This document shows positions 6,046-11,864 of a stretch of DNA of 12,445 bases, piece after piece. Below the pieces are notes generated by a model, which was not told where the DNA came from, did no database searches, and saw only the letters and a program-made list of their open reading frames with translations. Source of the DNA: Burkholderiales bacterium (GTDB taxonomy: Bacteria > Pseudomonadota > Gammaproteobacteria > Burkholderiales > Chitinimonadaceae); assembly GCA_019234745.1 (NCBI GenBank), contig JAFAKZ010000007.1, positions 1-12,445 of the forward strand, in the 5' to 3' direction. The translations under genes were made by a program, and so were the position numbers. Each line of letters opens with the position of its first letter. The stretch's first letter is position 1.

Positions 6046-6540
6046 TTAAGCCTTGGGGGCCGGCTTGGCTTCAACTGCCTTGGCAGCAGGCTTGGCGGCC
6101 GGCTTCGCTTCTGCCTTGGCTTCAGCCTTGGGAGCCTCAACCTTGGCGGCAGCGGCGGGCTTGGCCGTCTGCTTCTTCAGGAGTTCGTTGACGCTCTTGT
6201 TGAGCTCTTCGATGCGCTTGTTCAGATCGGCGACGTCCTTGTTGCTGGGAACACCCAGGGCGTTCAGGGCGCGGGCTACGCGGTCCTGGAACACTTGCTC
6301 CAGCTTGTCCCAGGTTTCGGTCGCCTTGCTCGACACGGCCATAACTTTCTCCTCTGCCGACTTGCGGCTCTTTTCCTCGACTTGCTTGCCGGCTTCGACC
6401 AGGTGGTCGAATGCCTTGACGCCTTCGCCCTGTGCCTTGGCGAAAGCACCCAGGCCGGCCAGCCAGATTTGGTTGGCGGATTCCAGGATAACGTGTGCGT
6501 ACTGCTTTTCTTCAGAGGCTTTCTTCAGCGATTTGGCCAT
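6046..6540 (-). CDS. Phasin (PhaF/PhaI type) with Lys/Ala/Pro tail
   Basis: This is a 164-residue polyhydroxyalkanoate granule-associated protein. Residues 18-50, including ILESANQIWLAGLGAFAKAQ, match the PhaI/PhaF phasin signature, followed by the amphipathic helix that coats the granule surface. Residues 101-123 (KDVADLNKRIEELNKSVNEL and on) have heptad-like leucine spacing and probably form a coiled coil for oligomerisation. Residues 125-164 are a low-complexity tail of Lys, Ala, Pro and Glu with nine Lys and four Glu, so net positive. It resembles a short form of the DNA-binding tail of Pseudomonas PhaF. The start is well supported: AGGAG lies 6 nt before ATG 6540. The gene is monocistronic and divergent from the FFLQDLYG-motif gene. 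No PHA synthase gene is in the window. Confidence 0.93.
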   Translation of the reverse strand: MAKSLKKASEEKQYAHVILESANQIWLAGLGAFAKAQGEGVKAFDHLVEAGKQVEEKSRKSAEEKVMAVSSKATETWDKLEQVFQDRVARALNALGVPSNKDVADLNKRIEELNKSVNELLKKQTAKPAAAAKVEAPKAEAKAEAKPAAKPAAKAVEAKPAPKA

Positions 6541-6628
6541 GATTTGCTCCTAGTTGGAAAGTGAAAACATCAATGCGTGAAAATTCGTCATGTACTGCGG
6601 CCTGACGATCCCCGTGCCGTTGCAATTC

Positions 6629-6656
6629 CGGTACGGTGTTCGGATCACCAGTACCG
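6629..6656. other. Bulged hairpin in the phasin upstream region
   Basis: CGGTAC (6629-6634) pairs with GTACCG (6651-6656), and GGTG (6635-6638) with CACC (6646-6649). One A (6650) is bulged and the loop has 7 nt. It lies about 90-115 bp upstream of the phasin ATG and could be a leader structure or an operator dyad. Confidence 0.35.
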
Positions 6657-6796
6657 AAGCTGGTCGTGGTACAAGATGCCCGTACCTGCTCGACTAGCGC
6701 GTCGTCCTGCGACCCGTGTTAAGGTGGATTATCGGAGTGCCATGCCGCTAACTGCCAGTTTTTCTTGACAAGACAAAAATGTTGCCAGACACCCTA

Positions 6797-6809
6797 GCAA
6801 CACTGTTGC
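6797..6809. promoter_or_regulatory. Palindrome GCAACA-N-TGTTGC, copy 1
   Basis: The 13-nt sequence is a perfect 6-bp dyad around a central C. The same dyad recurs at 6886-6898 with a central G. Two exact copies of a 12-base dyad within 102 bp of a divergent promoter gap are very unlikely by chance, so an operator for a dimeric regulator is the best reading. The regulator is unknown. A half-site TGTTGC at 6780-6785 lies on its left side in inverted orientation. Confidence 0.7.
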
Positions 6810-6840
6810 GCACCCACTACGTCGCCCGCTAACCTCGAAT

Positions 6841-6867
6841 GGCCCGCAAACCCTGTTGCTGCGGGCC
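6841..6867. repeat. 8-bp inverted repeat between the two palindromes
   Basis: GGCCCGCA (6841-6848) and TGCGGGCC (6860-6867) are perfect inverted arms separated by 11 nt. The spacer itself contains a TGTTGC half-site. It may be a leader hairpin of the rightward gene or an additional binding dyad. Confidence 0.45.
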
Positions 6868-6885
6868 GCACAGTTCGGTCTCATC

Positions 6886-6898
6886 GCAACAGTGTTGC
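6886..6898. promoter_or_regulatory. Palindrome GCAACA-N-TGTTGC, copy 2
   Basis: This is the second exact copy of the dyad, centred 89 bp from the first and ending 30 bp before the ATG at 6929. At this place it would overlap the transcription start or leader of the rightward gene, as a repressor site often does. Confidence 0.7.
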
Positions 6899-6928
6899 TT
6901 TTGCACACATCGTATTTTCGCCACAGCC

Positions 6929-7603
6929 ATGAATGACGCATCGCCCACCGACGCCCGCCAGGAAGCGCTTTCTACCCCGCGCATGAGGCTTGCTGCCTGG
7001 CAGGCGCAGCGCCTGGAAAGCACCTATGCCGACCTGCGCGCGAGCGAACGCTACGCCCCGGCCACCGCATTTTTCCTGCAGGACCTGTATGGACCGACAG
7101 ATTTCACGAAGCGCGACCGCGATGCCGAGCGTGTCGTGTCGAAGATGCGGCGCATCCTGCCAGAGCGGGCAATGGCGGCCATCGAGAGCGCCATGCATCT
7201 CAACAAACTCTCATTGACGCTCGACGAAGAAACGGCGGCGATGCTGTTCACCACCATGGGGGTCGAAGTGGTCGATGGTGCCAGCTGTGCGGAAGCCTAC
7301 CGGCGCTGCGACTACCGCAGCCGGCGTATCGAGCAGATTGCGCTGATCGAGGAACTCGGTATGGAGCTGGATGTGGTGGTAAAGAAGCCGCTGGTGCAGA
7401 TGGCGCTCAAGCTGGCGCGGGGGCCGGCGCACCTGGCCGGGCTGGGCGAGCTGCAGGAATTCTTGGAGCGGGGCGTGAGCGCCTTCCTGCATATGAAGGG
7501 CGCCGAGCATTTTCTACACACCATTGTGCATAGGGAACGACAGATTCTGGACGCGATCTACGCCGGGGTAGATGACCCATTCACTTTGGACCTGGACCCC
7601 TGA
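6929..7603 (+). CDS. Conserved hypothetical protein with FFLQDLYG motif
   Basis: This is a 224-residue protein with no signal peptide or membrane helix. Residues 48-55 read FFLQDLYG, followed by PTDFTKRDRDAERVVSKMRRILP (56-78). This block resembles a group of proteobacterial hypothetical proteins built around an FFL-x-[DE]-LYG-x-x-DF-x-x-RD core. The remainder is predicted mostly helical, with conserved-looking CAEAYRRCDYRSRRIEQI (120-137) and a C-terminal FLHMKGAEHFLHTIVHRE (186-203). The function is unknown. ATG 6929 was chosen because the sequence before it is cysteine-rich, unlike the rest, and would overlap both the inverted repeat and the second palindrome. No clear ribosome binding site is visible. 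The gene is divergent from phasin. Confidence 0.75.
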   Translation: MNDASPTDARQEALSTPRMRLAAWQAQRLESTYADLRASERYAPATAFFLQDLYGPTDFTKRDRDAERVVSKMRRILPERAMAAIESAMHLNKLSLTLDEETAAMLFTTMGVEVVDGASCAEAYRRCDYRSRRIEQIALIEELGMELDVVVKKPLVQMALKLARGPAHLAGLGELQEFLERGVSAFLHMKGAEHFLHTIVHRERQILDAIYAGVDDPFTLDLDP

Positions 7604-7663
7604 TACGCTTCGCTGTGCCGCAAACCTTGCAATTGCGGTCACGTGATTCGATACGCTTGGCTG
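7602..7663 (+). repeat. 14-nt direct repeat and inverted repeat upstream of the DUF2147 gene
   Basis: GATACGCTTCGCTG (7602-7615) recurs as GATACGCTTGGCTG (7650-7663) with one mismatch, 48 bp apart. Between them CCGCAA (7618-7623) and TTGCGG (7633-7638) form an inverted repeat. The first copy begins within the stop codon of the preceding gene. The arrangement fits either a regulatory region for the downstream operon or a small local duplication. Confidence 0.45.
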
Positions 7664-7691
7664 CACGTTTTGCGGCTGCATGGAGACCTTT

Positions 7692-8147
7692 ATGAATTTC
7701 ACCCGCAAACTGAACCTGGCAACCGCATTCGGCGCCTTGCTCCTTGGCCTGTCCGCTCACGCCGCCGACGCGAACTCGCCCGTCGGCTTCTGGAAGAACG
7801 TCAGCGACAAAACGGGCAAGGCTGAAGCCATCATCCAGATCTGGGAAGAGAGCGGTGAGCTGAAGGGCAAGCTGGTGAAGCTGTTCGACCCCAAGGACAC
7901 CGTATGCAGCGCCTGCCGTGACGACAAGAAGAACAAGCCGCTCGTCGGCCTGGAAATCATCTGGGGTGTACACCGCGATGGCGATGCCTGGGACGGCGGC
8001 CGCATTCTCGACCCGGATAGCGGCGATATCTACAAGGTGAAGATGTCGTTGGCTGAAGCTGGCCAGAAGCTCAACGTACGCGGCTTTATCGGCTTCTCCT
8101 TGCTGGGCCGCACGCAAACTTGGGTGCGTGAGGCCAGCGCCAACTGA
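7692..8147 (+). CDS. Exported DUF2147 family protein
   Basis: This is a 151-residue precursor. Residues 1-24 (MNFTRKLNLATAFGALLLGL, then SAHA) form a Sec signal peptide with an AHA-A cleavage site, so the mature protein is periplasmic. The DUF2147 fold, a small beta-barrel-like domain, is supported by GFWKN (32-36), the cysteine pair VCSAC (71-75), GGRILDPDSGDIYK (102-115) and the closing LNVRGFIGFSLLGRTQTW (127-144). The function of the family is unknown. ATG 7692 is preceded by GGAG with a 6-nt spacer; an in-frame ATG 12 nt earlier lies before that site. Its stop overlaps the start of the next gene (TGATG), giving a coupled two-gene unit. Confidence 0.9.
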   Translation: MNFTRKLNLATAFGALLLGLSAHAADANSPVGFWKNVSDKTGKAEAIIQIWEESGELKGKLVKLFDPKDTVCSACRDDKKNKPLVGLEIIWGVHRDGDAWDGGRILDPDSGDIYKVKMSLAEAGQKLNVRGFIGFSLLGRTQTWVREASAN

Positions 8148-8821
8148 TGCGCCGCTGGTTACGCGGAATGGTCTGGATCGGGGTGGCTATCGTGCTGCCC
8201 CTATTCGTTTACGTACTGGCAGCGCTGTTTCTCGGATGGCTGCCCGTCAACCGCGATTTCCGCCAACGTGCCGACGGCGTGGATATCTATGTGCGCTCGA
8301 ATGGCGTGCATACCGACATCGTGCTACCGGTGCAATCAACGGCCCGTGACTGGCGCGGCAGCCTTGAGGTGCCGGGGCTCGCGACGGCACCGTATATCGC
8401 GTTCGGCTGGGGTGACCGCGCCTTCTACCTGGAAACCAAGGAATGGGCCGACCTACGCCTCGGCAATGCCTTGCGCGCTGTCGCGGGGCTCGACAGCTCG
8501 GTGATGCATATATCGTCGGAGGGGCGGCCGCGCGAGTCGGCGGACACGGTACGCGTGCGTATTTCCGGTGCGCAACTGGCGGCGCTGACGGCGGCCATCG
8601 ATGCGCGCCTGGTGCATGACGGCCAGGGGCGGGCGTCAGCCATCGCCGGCGCACATTACGGCGGTAACGACGCCTTCTTTCCGGCCCAAGGTCGCTATTC
8701 GATGTTTATGACCTGCAACGAGTGGGTGCGGGCGACGCTATCCAGCGCGGGTATACGCACGGCCGTATGGGCGCCGTTTTCGACTGCCGTACTGTACCAA
8801 CTGAGGCAGGTGCGAAAATAG
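8147..8821 (+). CDS. TIGR02117/DUF2459 family membrane-anchored protein
   Basis: This is a 224-residue protein with one N-terminal membrane helix (about residues 8-31) and a periplasmic domain. The family signature is clear: DIYVRSNGVHTDIVLPV (46-62), then YIAFGWGDRAFYLET (83-97), WADL (100-103), DSSVMHI (116-122) and, near the C-terminus, MTCNEWVRATLSSAGI. Proteins of this family were first noted near urease genes, but none are seen here and the function is unsettled. Conserved His55, His121 and the Cys of TCNEW are suggestive of a hydrolase site, which is inference only. The ATG overlaps the DUF2147 stop by one base, so translation is likely coupled. The stop lies 4 bp from the stop of the convergent DUF3224 gene. 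Confidence 0.88.
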   Translation: MRRWLRGMVWIGVAIVLPLFVYVLAALFLGWLPVNRDFRQRADGVDIYVRSNGVHTDIVLPVQSTARDWRGSLEVPGLATAPYIAFGWGDRAFYLETKEWADLRLGNALRAVAGLDSSVMHISSEGRPRESADTVRVRISGAQLAALTAAIDARLVHDGQGRASAIAGAHYGGNDAFFPAQGRYSMFMTCNEWVRATLSSAGIRTAVWAPFSTAVLYQLRQVRK

Positions 8822-8825
8822 ATCC

Positions 8826-9218
8826 CTAGCTGGGCAGTTCGTAGTCGAACTCGTAGAAGTGCTTGCCGCCTTCGATAATGATGCGGAGGATGCCCTTGAT
8901 GCCGGCGAGCTGCTCCGTACCTGTATCCGGTACCACGGTCACCGTCAATTGCGGCGCGCCGCGCGTCATCACGCCATTGTGCTGCAGCGCAAAGCTGCCG
9001 GCGCGCCCATGCAGGGTGGCTGTCACGCATTCCATCGCCACATAGCCAGCCGAACCTTCGACGGGTGAGCGGATCGCCATCATTTCGCCCTTGCTACTTC
9101 CAATCATGTCGCCGTCGAACTGCTTGTCGATGGACATGCGGCCTAGCGGCGTTCCCTGGAGCAGGGCGTTCTGCTCAAGCGGGAGCAAGGTGACGATGAA
9201 CGTACCGCGTGCCTGCAT
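8826..9218 (-). CDS. DUF3224 family protein
   Basis: This is a 130-residue cytoplasmic protein of the DUF3224 family, a small beta-barrel related to allene-oxide-cyclase-like folds. Family landmarks are ARGTF (3-7), GRMSIDKQFDGDMIGSSKGEM (26-46), EGSAGYVAMECVTATLHGR (54-72), SFALQHNGVMTRGAPQLTV (75-93) and the closing GKHFYEFDYELP (118-129). No enzymatic role is established. GGAGG precedes ATG 9218 with a 5-nt spacer. It follows the PHA-system gene by 26 bp in the same direction, so the two are probably one operon. That gives a weak hint of a link to storage granules. Confidence 0.9.
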   Translation of the reverse strand: MQARGTFIVTLLPLEQNALLQGTPLGRMSIDKQFDGDMIGSSKGEMMAIRSPVEGSAGYVAMECVTATLHGRAGSFALQHNGVMTRGAPQLTVTVVPDTGTEQLAGIKGILRIIIEGGKHFYEFDYELPS

Positions 9219-9244
9219 GGCTTCCTCCGGGGGGACCTTATCTC

Positions 9245-9517
9245 TTAACCGAACTCTTTATCGAGGAAGCGATTGATTTCCTGCTCGATCTTCGGCTGCA
9301 TGGCCGACAGCAGGAAGCCGAGCTTCACGTGTACGACGATCTCAGCCGGCACCACGGTCAGGCTGCCACTTACACCCGTGCGCTCAAAGTGCAGCACGTC
9401 GCCGTCCCAGCGCCACTTCATGCCGAATTCGGTCGCCATCTGCGTGGCGACGTGTTCGGCCAATTTGCGGGCTTCGTCATGGGGTTTTTGATGGGGACGG
9501 TGAATAACGATGGGCAT
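9245..9517 (-). CDS. Polyhydroxyalkanoic acid system family protein
   Basis: This is a 90-residue protein of the PHA_gran_rgn family (TIGR02610 type), small proteins found in PHA granule gene regions of proteobacteria. Features are the N-terminal IVIHRPHQKPHDEARKLAEH (residues 3-22), MKWRWDGDVLHFERTGVSG (33-51), the strand LTVVPAEIVVHVKLGFLL (53-70) and a helical C-terminus PKIEQEINRFLDKEFG. The exact role in granules is unknown. A longer reading back to 9631 is open, but its extra 38 residues run through the upstream hairpins and do not resemble the family. ATG 9517 has GAGG 10-11 nt upstream. It lies downstream of the reductase terminator and upstream of the DUF3224 gene. Confidence 0.87.
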   Translation of the reverse strand: MPIVIHRPHQKPHDEARKLAEHVATQMATEFGMKWRWDGDVLHFERTGVSGSLTVVPAEIVVHVKLGFLLSAMQPKIEQEINRFLDKEFG

Positions 9518-9542
9518 GGACTGGCTACCTCGGGCTGCATTG

Positions 9543-9560
9543 GCACCCGTAGGCGGGTGC
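9543..9560. other. Small hairpin in the leader of the PHA-system gene
   Basis: GCACCCG (9543-9549) and CGGGTGC (9554-9560) form a perfect 7-bp stem with a TAGG loop, 26 bp upstream of the ATG at 9517 on the minus strand. It may be part of the mRNA leader or an operator dyad. Confidence 0.35.
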
Positions 9561-9590
9561 TCTCTTGTGTTGAAACGGTTAGTTAGACAA

Positions 9591-9619
9591 GCCTCGGGGG
9601 CGAGTTCGCTCCCCGAGGC
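9591..9619 (-). terminator. Intrinsic terminator of the acyl-CoA reductase gene
   Basis: GCCTCGGGG (9591-9599) pairs perfectly with CCCCGAGGC (9611-9619), and the loop can extend the stem as GCGA/TCGC. On the minus strand it is followed by TTGTCT. It begins 26 bp after the reductase stop and would separate that gene from the PHA-system operon, though the T-tract is weak and read-through is possible. Confidence 0.7.
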
Positions 9620-9645
9620 ACACGATACCACTCAGATAGCTTCGC

Positions 9646-11634
9646 TTAAAGATGGATGCCCTTCATCAGCTGCATAAAGGCCATCTGGTCGGCCGTCAGT
9701 TCCGTCTGGGCTCCCTCGCTGCCGCGCGCTGCGCTGGAGTCGGGGAACATGCGGTAGGCCGTGTTCATGACAATCTGCGCCACGCGCGGGGCGAGCGCGT
9801 GCAGGATCTGGCCGAATACGCCCAGGCCCGAGGCAACGCGCACCGGATGGTAGATGACGGCCTGCGCCACCATATCAGCCGCCTCCTCCGGGCTGATGAT
9901 GAAGGGCATGTTCTTGTAAATGTCGGTGGGCGCGATCATGGGCGTACGCACCAGCGGCATATTGATCGTGGTGAAGTAGATGCCGCGATCGGAGTACTCG
10001 CTGGCTGCGCAGCGCGTGAAGGCGTCGAGCGCGGCTTTCGACGCCACATAGGCGGAGAAGCGCGGCGAGTTCGTCAACACGCCGATGCTGGAGATATTGA
10101 TCACCTGGCCAGACTTGCGCGCGCTCATACTGGGCAGGAGCGCGAGCGTCAGGCGCAGGCTGCCGAAGTAGTTGAGCTGCATGGTGCGCTCGAAGTCGTG
10201 GAAGCGGTCGTAGCTGTTTTCGATGGCGCGGCGGATGGAGCGGCCGGCGTTGTTGATCAGCACATCGACATGCTTGTGGTCTTTCAGCACCTTGGCTGCC
10301 AGCTCGTCAATGGACGCGAGGTCGGACAGGTCGCAGGAGTAGATGAAGCACTTGCCGCCTTCCGCCTCGATCTCGCTCTGGGTGGCGCGCAGCTTGTCCA
10401 GGTCGCGTGCGACGATGATCACATTGGCGCCGGCGCTCGCGAGCTTCATGGCGGTAGCCTGGCCAATGCCCGAGGAGCCGCCCGTGATCAGGATGTTCTT
10501 GCCGCGCGCCACGCCCGTGAGCGAGCGGTCGATGAACAGGTCCGGGTCCAGGTGGCGCTCCCAGTAGTCCCACAGGCGCCAGGCATAATCCTCCAGCTTC
10601 GGCACCTCGATGCCCGTGCCCGCCAAAAGCTTCTGCGTTTGGCGGCTGTCGAAGCGCGTGGGGTAGGAGACGAAGTTCATTACGTCGGACGGCAGGCCCA
10701 GGTCCTTCATCACGGCATCGCGAATGCGCCGCACGGGCGTGAGCGAGGCCAACGCCTGGCGCACCATGGACGGGATAAAGCCGAACATGGCAGGGTTGAC
10801 GCGTATGGTTAGCTTGGGTGCGTGGGCCGCTTCGGCGAAGATGGCCAGCACCTCGCCCACACGCTTGGCGTCCGGGTCCGTCAGGTGGAAGCACTTGCCG
10901 TTGTGGCCGCTAAGGTGGGCGATATGGTCCATCGCGTTGACCACGTAGTCGACCGGCACGATGTTGATGCGGCCGCCGTCGATGCCGATGGCGGGCATCC
11001 AGGGCGGCAGCAGCTTGCGCATCTTCTGCAGCACTTTGAAGAAGTAATAGGGGCCGTCGATCTTGTCGATCTCGCCCGTCTTGCTGCTGCCCACCACGAT
11101 GCCGGGGCGGTACACGCGCCAGGGGCGCTTGCACTCGCGCCGCACGATGGCTTCCGAATCGTGCTTGGTGCGGAAGTAGGGGTGGTTGAGCTTGCCCGCT
11201 TCCTCGAACATGTCTTCCGAGAACACGCCCTCATACAGGCCTGCCGCCGCGATGGAGCTGGTGTGGTGGAACACGCCTACTTCCAGCGCATCGGCCAGCT
11301 CGATGGCGTGGCGCGTGCCGTGCACATTCGTCTCGATCTGTTCTTCCGCCGTTGCCTTCAGATCGTACAGGGCCGCCAAGTGGAAGAAGTGCTTGATCTT
11401 ACCCTTGAGCTCGGCGATGTCCTTGTTCGCCACGCCCAGCTTGGCCTTACCCAGGTCGCCCACCACTGGCACGACGCGGTCCGCGTCCTTGCCCCAGCGC
11501 TCCTTGATCTTGTCGAATTTCGCGAGCGATTCCTTGCGTACCAGCGCGTAGACCTTGCCCTTGCGGTTCTTGAGCAGGGTTTGGACCAGATGATTGCCGA
11601 TGAAGCCGGTGGCGCCGGTGACAAAGTAGGTCAT
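9646..11634 (-). CDS. Alcohol-forming fatty acyl-CoA reductase (two SDR domains)
   Basis: This 662-residue protein closely resembles Marinobacter aquaeolei Maqu_2220 in order, length and recalled sequence. That enzyme reduces fatty acyl-CoA to fatty alcohol with NADPH via the aldehyde. Domain 1 (1-365) is an extended SDR with TGATGFIG (6-13) and active-site YFRTK (153-157); it would make the aldehyde. Domain 2 (375-620) is a classical SDR with TGGSSGIG (384-391), NNAG (461-464), ISS (514-516) and YVASK (529-533); it would reduce the aldehyde. The hallmark segments RFHDFERTMQLNYFGS and VINISSIGVLTN are present. Both catalytic Tyr-Lys pairs are intact. AAGGA lies 7 nt before ATG 11634. The gene is divergent from the WS/DGAT gene, which supports a role in wax ester synthesis. 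Confidence 0.93.
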   Translation of the reverse strand: MTYFVTGATGFIGNHLVQTLLKNRKGKVYALVRKESLAKFDKIKERWGKDADRVVPVVGDLGKAKLGVANKDIAELKGKIKHFFHLAALYDLKATAEEQIETNVHGTRHAIELADALEVGVFHHTSSIAAAGLYEGVFSEDMFEEAGKLNHPYFRTKHDSEAIVRRECKRPWRVYRPGIVVGSSKTGEIDKIDGPYYFFKVLQKMRKLLPPWMPAIGIDGGRINIVPVDYVVNAMDHIAHLSGHNGKCFHLTDPDAKRVGEVLAIFAEAAHAPKLTIRVNPAMFGFIPSMVRQALASLTPVRRIRDAVMKDLGLPSDVMNFVSYPTRFDSRQTQKLLAGTGIEVPKLEDYAWRLWDYWERHLDPDLFIDRSLTGVARGKNILITGGSSGIGQATAMKLASAGANVIIVARDLDKLRATQSEIEAEGGKCFIYSCDLSDLASIDELAAKVLKDHKHVDVLINNAGRSIRRAIENSYDRFHDFERTMQLNYFGSLRLTLALLPSMSARKSGQVINISSIGVLTNSPRFSAYVASKAALDAFTRCAASEYSDRGIYFTTINMPLVRTPMIAPTDIYKNMPFIISPEEAADMVAQAVIYHPVRVASGLGVFGQILHALAPRVAQIVMNTAYRMFPDSSAARGSEGAQTELTADQMAFMQLMKGIHL

Positions 11635-11712
11635 GTGGGTTTCCTTGTAACTGAAGCTGGCGATATTGCGGATTGAGCGGTTTTATGTATCAAATGGCGT
11701 GGCGAAGCGGGT

Positions 11713-11760
11713 TCAGCCAGGAATTGCTATGTTTCTATAATTCCTCGGCAACCCCGTCAA
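11713..11760. promoter_or_regulatory. Candidate overlapping divergent promoters of reductase and WS/DGAT
   Basis: A perfect -10 TATAAT at 11736-11741 points rightward to the WS/DGAT gene, but its -35 is poor. On the minus strand TTGACG (11760-11755) can pair with TAGAAA (11737-11732) at 17 bp, or TATAGA at 15 bp, for the reductase. Both -10 elements fall within an inverted repeat GGAATT (11720-11725) / AATTCC (11739-11744). The two genes would then share one control point. The promoter strength and direction are inferred. Confidence 0.45.
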
Positions 11761-11864
11761 GCAAGTGCTGGCCCGGTGAGTGCAAAACCAACAATAACGG
11801 GACATTTTGTAAAGTATTTGTAGACCGAATCCTTTGCTGAATGTCTTTCGATAAGGATTGAAAC

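Larger units (their letters stand above)
6541..6928. other. Divergent intergenic regulatory region
   Basis: This 388-bp gap lies between the phasin start and the next rightward gene. It contains no credible coding frame. Structures in order are a bulged hairpin at 6629-6656, an isolated TTGACA at 6765-6770 without a good -10 at 17 bp, a TGTTGC half-site at 6780-6785, palindromes at 6797-6809 and 6886-6898, and an inverted repeat at 6841-6867 with another TGTTGC (6854-6859) in its loop. I could not place the phasin promoter with confidence. Confidence 0.7.

Noticed and set aside
6115..6165. Repetitive tail region of phasin as a CRISPR or minisatellite
   Set aside because: The repeats are short coding repeats of Ala, Lys, Pro and Glu codons and lack regular repeat-spacer structure.
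6053..6553. 166-codon plus-strand frame opposite phasin, rich in Ala, Ser and Leu
   Set aside because: Its composition is the mirror of the Lys/Ala-rich phasin tail, and the phasin signature is clear.
9646..11634. Two SDR domains read as an artefactual gene fusion
   Set aside because: The two-domain layout and length match the known alcohol-forming fatty acyl-CoA reductase family, so it is a normal architecture.
9652..11676. Long open frames on the plus strand opposite the acyl-CoA reductase gene
   Set aside because: They are antisense shadows of a high-GC gene. Their translations are rich in His, Arg, Val and Ala with no family signature, while the minus-strand protein is complete and well conserved.
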